From positions 440,629 to 504,628 of the forward strand of contig BQUP01000003.1 in assembly GCA_022835595.1 (NCBI GenBank): 64,000 nt of DNA. The letters run 5' to 3'. Every line of letters begins with the position of its first letter. Within the stretch, counting starts at the first letter, position 1. The notes beneath the pieces are model-generated. The model saw only the letters and a list, made by a program, of their open reading frames with translations. It searched no databases and had not been told where the DNA came from. Source of the stretch: Cystobasidium ongulense (Eukaryota; Basidiomycota; Cystobasidiomycetes; Cystobasidiales; Cystobasidiaceae). Both the position numbers and the translations under genes were made by a program. Shown here piece by piece: positions 10,792 through 19,358 of the stretch.

Positions 10792-11691
10792 ATGAAGCTC
10801 CCTGCCACTCTAGCCGCCGTCGCCCTTGCTCTCGTAGGCTTCACTACCCCGCCCACGCCGGACTCGATCCCACTGTGCATGCACCTCGCGCTGCCATTCG
10901 CAACCTCAAGCAGGCGACTAGAGAGCTTATTGCAATTCGACGCCTGCGTGTAACTCGAGGCCTATCCAAACGCCAACTTCCCGGTCCTTCGGCTGTCGCT
11001 GGGTGAGCCTCTGCTTGGCCACTTGCTCTCCATCCTTCCATAATCCTTCCAATCTGACACATGCCTTACCATCCTGTACCTTCGCAGACTCTGTGGCACC
11101 GTACTGGGATCGCGTTTTGTAGTCCGAGCGACAGACACCTCTCCCACAGCTATTTGGACGTCAGCAAAGCCAGGCTACCTGTACGCGGACCCTAACGCTG
11201 TATGGAACGACGATATACTTAATACTAGACTCACCTCAAATCTAGGTCTAGCATCTATCTACACTCTCGACGAATCGAACGGATGCGCTCTCACTGAAAT
11301 CGTGCGTGGGGGTTCCGTCCGCGCCAACCCTTTTGCCGCCACCGCCGACAATGGAGGAAGCGTCACTCTCGAAGCTACCGATGTTCAGCTCGTCACTTCC
11401 GGCCAAGGATTGGACTTTCCCCCTTACCAATGTACATCCGATTACACAGGACATTTAAGCTGCCAGCTGCAGTCTTTGCCGGTAAACGCGTACGGACATA
11501 CGTATGAGTATTCTGGTGACAACAATGCTATACTGACAGTAAGTTCAGAAACTGTGCACTTCCAATAACATTGACAGCCTAATCAAGGTGAAATCTGATT
11601 TGTTCAGACTTCCTATATCGCTAGCTGCACTCGCGCGGCCTCTTGCAGCAGATTTGGCACTCCCGTTACCCTCCAAGTCATATCCATCTAG
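10205..11691 (+). repeat. Tandem duplication, unit 2
   Basis: This is the second unit of the direct duplication described for 8405-9942. Exon number, intron positions and splice phases are the same as in unit 1. Divergence is spread over promoter, introns and exons, so the duplication is not very recent. Confidence 0.85.
10792..11691 (+). pseudogene. Secreted six-cysteine protein, copy 2 (frameshifted)
   Basis: This is a paralogue of the gene at 9051. The signal peptide begins intact (MKLPATLAAVALALVGF). One C is missing in the run around 10849-10855 relative to copy 1 (TTCACTACCCCGCC against TTCACTATCCCCGCC), so the frame from ATG 10792 leaves the conserved reading frame and stops at about 10951. 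Downstream everything else is kept: the SKR-QLPGP site, the GG/GTGAGC donor, exon 2 from LCGTVLGSRFVVRA to the GTAAGT donor after ATACTGACA, and exon 3 ending VTLQVISI. All six cysteines are still encoded. Either the gene was lost recently, or this single base is an assembly or read error in a C run. No other break is visible, so an error should be ruled out first. Confidence 0.75.
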
Positions 11692-12336
11692 TCGCACTGG
11701 TAAATTGCTCAGGTTCATGTAGCTATAGTATAACAGGTGGACTTCGCCAGAACTTTCAACGCAGCTTGCCTTCTGACCATGCAATCACCAGCAATCCAAA
11801 ATGCTCGAAGGAGGATCGCTAGTCAGCTGTGCCTTGGAAGAGTGTGGGTTAGGACTCTGTACGAGGAGCGGGGAAATGCGGATGATTAGCAAGGTAGGAA
11901 GAGAGTGCGTAGTAGAGAGCATGGATGATATTGCAGTAGCATGATAATACAGGAGACTAGGAAAGGGTAATGTACTTGCTATAAATGCAACGCTGGGAGG
12001 TAGGTAATGTTTGCCGTCCTGCATCGAGATTAACGAGAAGCGGTTGGATGGTTTGGTCTAGGCGGAAGTTGTATGGTTGAAAGGCCACTCGTAGGTGTTG
12101 TGGACGTACTCGCGAAGACTTCATCCACGTCCTAGACTGGTGTGTTGATGCCGCCAAATTTGTGATTGGTAAAACAAGGGCTGTTGGTAAAGTGGCCGGG
12201 CGAAATGAAGCCAGTCAAAGTCGAGATAAAGGTGAGAAAATTACGACAAGATGCGTGCAAAAAATAGCACGCAAGTTCCTCTATGGTAATTGTACATTCA
12301 TTCGCGGGAAGGACGTGCGATTTCCGCTGCGTGCGG
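11692..12336. other. Intergenic region carrying repeat copy B
   Basis: This lies between the end of secreted-protein copy 2 (plus) and the GDSL esterase stop (minus). Most of it (about 11815-12215) is the inverted partner of the repeat at 5455-5850. I see no coding support. Confidence 0.5.
11815..12215 (-). repeat. Inverted repeat copy B (~400 bp)
   Basis: This is the reverse-complement partner of 5455-5850. The two copies bound about 6 kb that includes the Gln-rich gene and the duplicated secreted-protein genes. The homology fades near 12215 on one side and 11815 on the other. I could not see obvious flanking target-site duplications. Confidence 0.85.
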
Positions 12337-13775
12337 TTAGGGAGCGAGGGGATTGGAGTATGTCAAATTCAAGTATCGTGCCACATCTTGCGCAAGAAGT
12401 TGGCTCGTAGTCTCAGAAGGATGTAATGCTACAATGTCAAGCCTGTTCATCAGCAAAATACACCAACAGAGAGACAGAGATTTAGGTCTTCCTCACCATC
12501 AAAGTAGAAGTATGGCTGCGGATCAGGGCAGGTAGTGCATCCATCTGACTGTACTACCTGACAGCAATCACCAGAAAAGCCCGTAATACTTGGATTTGCA
12601 CCATACGCTGATTCCGGCGGATTTTGCAGCAGCCCATTGAAGAATTGGTAAGCGTCGTATACTGAAGCCTGCTTCGCGCCGCTGCGATCAGTAGTATCGT
12701 TGATGTGAGCAAGTAGTTGTTGCTGGAGTGCATTGTTTGCGAAAACAAGCTGTTTCATCAAAAGAGCCGTAAGTGCTCCATTTTGTGTAATTTGCGTTCC
12801 GCTTTCCGATACTTGATCTTGAGAGAAAAGAGCGGTATATTGTAAAGGTCTGTCAAAGATACGTTTGTCAACTTTGGTGCAAGACTCATTCACTTCAAAG
12901 GCGATAACTTGCGTAGTATTGAGGACTACCACTGTCCTCACGCCCATATCAAATAACCGTTGGACTTGCTGGACGACACAGGTTGCTTCTTGGTCAATTG
13001 TAACATTGCTGCCGGTACTTTCGGCAGGCATATCATATTGGAAGCCGCTGAAATACATGCCTAGATCGTTTGTCTAGGCTTATAGTATTAGACCTGCTGT
13101 CTGCCCCGGCGAGATGTGTCGTACCTACCCCAATGAAAATCAAAGCCGTATAGTCGACCTCTTTGGAAAGCGTGCTGTTGTATTGCTGAAAAGTCTCGAT
13201 TTGCGAATCGACCGCGGGTAGAGGTACGATAGTGCCATCTGCTAAGGTGATGTTGCGCGGATACAGACTGTTGCTACATGTTGCGCCGGAAACAGCAAAA
13301 TTTAGCACTTGAACATTGCTGCCGTTTCTAAGCATTTCCTAGGGAATACGCTGTGTTAAGTCCGAGTTCGTACAGCCTAGAAAGAAATGAGCTTAGACAC
13401 ACTGGCCATATAAATCCGCCAGTAGATCTGGCTGAACCATAAAATGTCGGATCTACCAAAGAACTGTCAGCTGTCGTTGGTATTCTCGGGCGCTAATCTA
13501 CGAACGCACCAGGACAAGCAGGGAACGGATATTGCTCCGTTACATCATCAGATGTTCTCATGCGCCATGCATTACAGTCATCGGAGTACTGCAGAAACAT
13601 GCAATTTCAGTGGTCTGACAGTCAGATCCGTTGTGGACTGACTAACTGAATCTCCGAAGATCAAGTACGCTTGTGTTGCGTCCACCTGTTCTTGACGAGG
13701 CAAAACGCTTGCACATGTACTGCGGACATTGAGACACAGTAAGACCAGAAGCCAGAGAATGTTCGCAGACACCAT
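12337..13775 (-). CDS. Secreted GDSL-type esterase/acetylesterase
   Basis: The start at 13775 gives a signal peptide (MVSANILWLLVLLCLNV...). After it comes IFGDSVTD, block I of SGNH/GDSL hydrolases with the nucleophile Ser; the residues after GDS are completed by the next exon, which reads DSSLVDPTFYGS. Block II appears as NFAVSGATCS. The end of the protein splices TTTGATG to CATTACATCC to give FDALHPSE, the canonical catalytic D-x-x-H of block V; the stop is at 12337. The family resembles fungal carbohydrate esterase 16-like enzymes that remove acetyl groups from plant polysaccharides. The usual GxND of block III is not evident; at that position I read FIGVGMYF across an intron. Many NxS/T sites and cysteines fit a secreted enzyme. 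The substrate cannot be told from sequence. Confidence 0.82.
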
Positions 13776-14385
13776 AGTGTGAACTGTCCACGCTATGAGG
13801 CGCTATGCGCTATCAGTTTTCGACGTTCCTACCATGCGTGGCATGCGGGAATGGCGTATAGTGGAGAAGCCGTGAGGGCCTGGAGTAAGGTGAGAAACCA
13901 GAGTGTACAGAACCATGGCATGATGGATGCGATCTACCATCGGTAACGCTGACAACCGCAGCATGTCTCTGGCGGGAGCAATCGCTGCGGTACTTTGTTG
14001 TGCTCCATCAGGCATGACAGCAGCAGGTCGGCAGCAGCAGAGTGCGCAGCTATATCGGTGTACTAGATCTTGCCATTGCTGACACTGCATTGACTTACTT
14101 ACAGCCATTGTCTCGAAGTCAACCAAGCATGGAAAGTGCTTTGAAGGCTTCTCGCAGCCGTGATCGATGTAGAGAAATGACTGAAGAGCTCTCTGCACTC
14201 TGTCAGACAGAGCCAGGCCACCAGCACATTGCACGGGTCGGATGACAGGAGCTTGCTGGTAGGATAGAAAGAGCCGAGTGCCAAAGTATGTGTCGTGCAA
14301 TACGAAATTTCGCCACCGCAAACAGCGTTCGTCTACCTCTCGCACTTGTATCGGGCTTTCTCTCCTAACCCATCGACTTTACACG
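13776..14385. other. Divergent promoter region (GDSL esterase / PRCC)
   Basis: This ~610-bp gap lies between a minus-strand start (13775) and a plus-strand start (14386). A minus-strand frame of 180 codons spans 13803-14345, but it has no recognisable domain and lies exactly over the shared promoter, so I did not call it a gene. Confidence 0.45.
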
Positions 14386-15836
14386 ATGCCGCTCAATCTA
14401 CCACCTCCCAAGTCCACCTCTTCAGCTCCTACTGGGGGAGCTACGCAGCTCGCAAGCTCGAGCAGGCTGGCTGATGGGAATGGCGCAAATGGTCAATTCA
14501 GCATTTCAGAACAATCCCCATCTACACACTTTGACACACCATCTCCGGGGTCTAGCAATGCGGCAGCCACTCCATCCGGGTCTTCATTCACAAGTAAACT
14601 AGGCCTTCCACCTCCGAAAACGAAGTCCAAGCAAGCAGCGTCGAATCAACCGAAGAAGTTTGTCCTTGATCTGCCGAAAGCGACACGGTCAGCGTCTGAG
14701 CTTGATGATGGTAACGAAAGCCCGAATGGGTCAGATGGGCCGGCTGCGAAGAAGGCTCGTACTGCAGGAGGTGGACTGAGTGCACTGCTACCTCAACCTA
14801 AGAAGCCGGCGGCGGGACTTGGTGGCCTGAGACTACCTGAGCCAAAGACTGCAGCTATTGCGCCAGAGTCAAGCAAACCCGCTACAAGTATGGTCCCTCA
14901 CACTCTCAAAGGCAAGAGCAAAGTAGCTCCGAAAGCTGTCACAAAGTTGGAAGAAGCTCCAGCGAGCCTACCACAATCAGAAGATGTGGAGGAGGAAGAG
15001 GAAGCCGACAGCGCTGTTCTCGACTTCTTTGGACTAGGTACGAATAAATCAACCTTATGGCTTGAAAACTACTAAATCGACCTCTTCCCTGTGTAGGCCC
15101 TGCACCAGCAGAAGAGGATGACGAGGAGGAGGAGAAGGACGATTCTCCCATAGACTTTTTCGGATTATCAACTGCAAGCACTTCAACAGCCCCGTCGACC
15201 AAACAGGCGTCAAGCAAGCCCCTAACAGGTCTTCTAGCTCCTAAAGCTAGTTCATCATCATCCTTCGCTGCTTCAAGCATCGCAAGCAGCAGTGTCAAGA
15301 AGGTATCTGCTGCTCCAACAACAGCTGCTCCAGACCTGGCCTCAAACTTCTATGCCACCCTGCCTGTACCGACTAAGATGGATCCATATCCCGGCTTTTA
15401 TCAGAAGCCAGATGGCAACTGGGCGCCTAAACGTCCGGATGAGTGGGAGATCTGGTCGAACGCACAGAGGTGGAATGAGGATACCGAGGCAGCGGAGGCA
15501 GAAGCAGCACAGCAAAAGAAGGAGAAGAAGTTCAAAATGCCAGCTGACTTCTCTGAAGCTGCAGCTGAACAGAGTGTCGAAGTGCGCGCTGCAAATCTCC
15601 GCGGTCCACAGAACAAAGATCTTCCTACGCCAAGCAGGTTCACAGAAGAGGAACAGAAGAGAATTGAAGAAGATCAAGCCAAGGCGAAAGCGAAGAAGTT
15701 CTCGCACAATGCTAGATCTAGGCATCAACTTACTACACTTGTTGCTGATGCCCAGATGAACCGGGTGCAATTGGAAGATAGGATATCGCATATGAAGTCG
15801 AATAAGCGGACAGGTGGCCAGAAGTATGGTTTCTAG
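14386..15836 (+). CDS. PRCC-family protein (MAD2B-interacting/splicing-associated)
   Basis: Two exons, 14386-15037 and 15097-15836, join in phase 1 (GGACTAG | GCCCT). The N-terminal half is Pro/Ser/Ala-rich with repeated LGLPPPK-like motifs, and has two acidic patches each followed by D-F-F-G-L. The C-terminal half carries the conserved PRCC region: DPYPGFYQKPDGNW, then KKFSHNARSRHQLTTL, and the terminal block ending G-Q-K-Y-G-F, as in human PRCC (QAKYGF). Human PRCC is nuclear, interacts with MAD2B (MAD2L2) and associates with splicing factors; the fungal role is inferred. I chose ATG 14386 over an upstream in-frame ATG at 14278 because conservation-like Pro-rich sequence begins there. The stop lies only about 145 bp before the next gene on the same strand. 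Confidence 0.85.
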
Positions 15837-15982
15837 TGGAGCTGCTAGCTTGATAGGTAGGGATAGTGGAATTGAGGATGCAGTTGTTGTTGCCATCACT
15901 TCTTGTAATAAACGCCACTGAACTTAGCCTTACTACTTGCGGGCTCTCGAGCTGTCGCATGCTTTACACACAACGACATGCA

Positions 15983-17921
15983 ATGCGCACCTTTTCAACG
16001 CTACACTCGCTATGCGTAGCATTTCTGAGCATCGCACTCGTCGCACACGCACAAGACGCTGTTGCCAATACCGATGAGCCCGTCGCGCCGCTCGTCTTGC
16101 CTGAAGTCAAGGCACTTCCAGCACTCAGCTTCAGAGGACCGTTTCCAGAAGGGAGCAAGATTGGAGGGTTTGAAGTAACTGGCCAGGCGTGAGTGCTTCC
16201 ACGAGCTATCCATGTCGCCTGCGCAGAGCTAATGCGCTTTCAATGCTTTCCTCGACCTTGCCTCCATCGACGTGTCTTGCTTTGTTCGTGAATCGCTATA
16301 TCAACCATATCCGCAATTTATTGCTTTCAATCCTTTGGACCGCGCCAGTGCACGACTGTCAACCTCTCCAGACTTTATACGCCTCACTCCACCTATACCG
16401 CTGTCGAATGGCGCAATCTTCTCGACTAGCGCTGTCAAGTCCAAAGAGTGGATTGTCGAAGTTGCTCTTCGAAGTCACGGCTCCGGGAGACAAGGAGGCA
16501 CGAAGGGTGGTAGAGGCTTCGGGTTCTGGTATACCAAGGTATGCTACGTTCACGCACTAATCCTGTAGAGCTTCACCTGACTTAAGCTTCGTTCTTACGT
16601 TGCTTCACTGAACAAAGTCCGGTTCCCCCACAAAAGGTCAGCAACCGGCTGGACAAGCACATAACATTCACGACAGCAAAGTCTCCTTCTTCGGCCAAAG
16701 CATAAATTTTGACGGTCTCGGCATCATATTCGATTCAGCAGCGTCAGCGCCTTTACTCCCTCGTTCTGATCCAGCAGGATGGGCTTTCGGCGCAGATATT
16801 ACTGGTGTTATAAGTGCTGTCATTGACGATGGAAAGACAGGCAACAAATGGTTTGACGAGAATTACAAGTCGGGTGAACAGCGTCAAGCAGGTCAAGAGG
16901 CAAAGTATTTGGAGAATAGCGTCGGTGAATGCGAAGCTGCCTTTAGGAATGCTCCTGGTCTGGTATGGGTCAGAATTGCGCACTTTAACAAGATGATCAG
17001 GGTAAGTCATGGCATACGCACTCGGCGTCGACCTCTTTCGTTCATCTGACCCTTCCCCTTTTCTGACTGCAGGTTGACCTTGATTTACAACCTCATACAA
17101 CATTATTGCCCGAGAAGCGGCACTTTACACATCACTGCTTTACTATCAATGATGTCTCTCTTCCCTCTGGATACCACTTCGGCTTGACTGGTCTATCAGC
17201 GGGCAATACCGATCCAGACTCGGTTGACGTGTATGCATTCGACGCATGGGAGGTCACGGGTGCAGCAGATGGACAGCAACATTCGCAACCTGTCATTGAC
17301 AAGGTCGATGCGACATCTTTCAAACCATTGGCTGGTACTGAGGAAAGTAGCGAAGAGGCCAGTGTTGGCAATCTGCAAGAGATTATCGCTGCGCAGACCC
17401 GCATGACAGAAGCTATCGATGCTCTAGCGCGACGAATAGATGCTTTACATAGCAAATTAGATAGTCCTTCTAGTACAGGGTCAGCTTCATCCGGAACTGA
17501 TTCTCAGCAGCTCAAGGATATAGCAGCTGCACTTTCACGCTTGACGGGCGAAACCCCTGCCGGCGGCCAGAGCGGCTCCACTGCCGAAGAGATAGAACAG
17601 CAAAGCGTCCAGTATTTAGTGAAGATGATGACTCGGCTAAGCGCAGATGTCAATGGTATATCAGTAAGACTAGACAGTCTAGCTACACGCGTGAATAAGA
17701 ACATTGGTGCCCTGATGAACCGAATAGGAGAGGTCTTCACGGTCACTGCAAGGACAGAGAAGGTCTTCGCTGATACAAGTGCCAAAAAACGTAGTCTAAA
17801 CTTTGTTGGAGCTGCGAAATGGACCGCCGGATTAGTTGGTTGTCTCGTTGTCTTTGTAGGAGTTGACCGCTGGAGGAGGAATAGATCTGGGTCTGGTGGA
17901 CGAGGAAGGAAGATGATATAG
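15983..17921 (+). CDS. L-type lectin cargo receptor (ERGIC-53/Emp47-like)
   Basis: This is a type I membrane protein of the early secretory pathway that binds glycoprotein cargo between ER and Golgi. Exons: 15983-16188, 16349 to about 16541, about 16618-17000 and about 17073-17921. The signal peptide is MRTFSTLHSLCVAFLSIALVAHA. The lectin fold shows DFIRLTPP, GGRGFGFWYTK, the metal/sugar-site region FDGLGIIFDS, and ending strands DVYAFDAWEV. A coiled-coil stalk (about residues 290-440) follows, then a membrane segment (WTAGLVGCLVVFVGV) and a basic tail ending R-K-M-I, which resembles a weakened KKxx retrieval signal. An in-frame ATG lies 24 bp upstream at 15959, but 15983 gives the better signal peptide. 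All four exons join in phase. Confidence 0.88.
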
Positions 17922-18237
17922 ATAGAAAGGAAGTCGCAATCAAGTTATAAACAGTCTTCCAGAGCGTGCCACCCAGTTGTCTCGCTTCTTGTTCTGCTAA
18001 ATAAGTCTTTCTCAATATCGCGCCCTGGAATATCAGACTTCAACCTCGTGGACAATGGTCGTTTCAAGTCGCGTAGTCAGACAAGGACGTTGCTGGTCCA
18101 CCGTCATTGACTATCTGGGCTGCATAGTGAAGAAAGCCATGCGTTCTCCAATACATGATGTCCGCGGTTTAGTTGATGTACCTCACTCAAGTGACCAAGC
18201 TTCATTTTCTTTTTGTTACGAAACAATGTGATACATC
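17922..18237. other. Intergenic between convergent lectin and AIM41 genes
   Basis: This ~316-bp gap holds the 3' ends of two convergent genes. There are no open frames or motifs that I can support. Confidence 0.4.
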
Positions 18238-18902
18238 CTAGCTACTTGTAGACAGCGCCTTTTTGGCCATTTCTGCCATATCCTTGCCTAACGCAGATGC
18301 GCGTAGACCCGCCCTAGTTCTCACGTGTTTGATGACTTTATTCAAGCTCTTGCTGTCTCCCTCTACGCCCAATTCCTTGACAGCTTCCTCAATCATTTTA
18401 CCTAAATCTTCGAGCGACATTTCTTTTGCTTCTTCCGGGATGTATTCATCTAGTACTGCTATTTCTTCCTTGAATTGTTGGACTAGGTCGTCTCGATTCT
18501 GAGAAGAGTAAATCTCGAGCGCTTCTTTGCGTTTGGATACACATTGAAGCAGAGTTTGGATCTCTGAAGGTGGTTTCTCTTGATGCTGGAGTGACTGGAT
18601 GTCGGCGAGTGCAGACTGGATAGTTCATAACGTACAGTTTAAAAGAAAGATCGCGTTGGGAACCAAGGTCAGCTTCCACCGACTCGAAAGCAAAGGCCGC
18701 AGTGCGCACAGCAAATACTCACTTTCAACACCTGAGCCCTTGGTTTGTTCTTTGCTCGCATCGCATCCTTCAGGCCCTGCTGCAGACTCTTTACGACATT
18801 ATTTGCAGCGGCATCCGTCGAGCTTGTGGAAGCTGCTCGGACAGCAGAGAGAGTCAAGCAGGACGAGCAAGGCCTCCAGCGGAGAGTGGATGTCTTGAGC
18901 AT
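18238..18902 (-). CDS. AIM41: GatB/YqeY domain protein, mitochondrial (AIM41-like)
   Basis: Two exons. ATG 18902 begins an Arg/Ser-rich, acid-poor leader (MLKTSTLRWRPCSSCL...) that looks like a mitochondrial presequence. The YqeY fold follows, starting VVKSLQQGLKDAMRAKNKPR. After an intron of about 105 nt (donor after QVLK at about 18722, acceptor near 18617) it continues SALADIQSL, KRKEALEIY, then EEIAVLDEYIPEE, and ends with SLNKVIKHVRTRAG. The family is homologous to the tRNA-binding tail of GatB amidotransferase. Yeast Aim41 is mitochondrial with unclear function. Size (about 180 residues) is normal for the family. Confidence 0.85.
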
Positions 18903-19358
18903 GGCGAGAGAAGCGCTGCAGTATAGTCTCTTGACGAATGGTGATGGTGGAGGAAGACCAAGACACCTCTCGCACTTCAATCGCAGCCAGCTCAGGGCAC
19001 AAGCAATCCAGCCGAACAGGGGCCTGGTCAGCGTTTGTACTGTGGAATGAGGTGAATCAGGCACTCGTGTGGTGACATTCCATTCGCATGGGCATTCCTT
19101 GCGCCCTCGTCTTGTGCGGACTCTGATTGTCCACGCGTGTGTACCATGGCGATGAGAACATGAGCAGCACTCTGGAAGCGACAGGCGGAGGGTGCAGCAA
19201 AGCGCACAACACACCAGAGAGACTCGGCAGAAGACATGGGCGGCAACTCAACTTGGGCATGTCCTGCAGTCCACCTGCCAGACGACTCGTGAGGCAGATA
19301 GCACGTATACTGCTGCTCGAGGCGCTTTGAACTGACTCGCTGGTTGGCAAACATGCAG
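18903..19358. other. Shared upstream region of AIM41 and the TMEM184-like gene
   Basis: This region must contain the AIM41 promoter (minus) and the promoter and probably the first coding exon of the TMEM184-like gene (plus). Open frames run through it on both strands, but I could not chain any to either gene in phase. Confidence 0.35.

Noticed and set aside
10276-10953. Plus-strand 225-codon frame running into secreted-protein copy 2
   Set aside because: Its first 170 codons are the duplicated promoter, which is not open in unit 1. Only the end is the copy 2 signal peptide.
13803-14345. Minus-strand 180-codon frame between GDSL esterase and PRCC
   Set aside because: It covers the only space for two divergent promoters, lacks any domain, signal or repeat, and can arise by chance.
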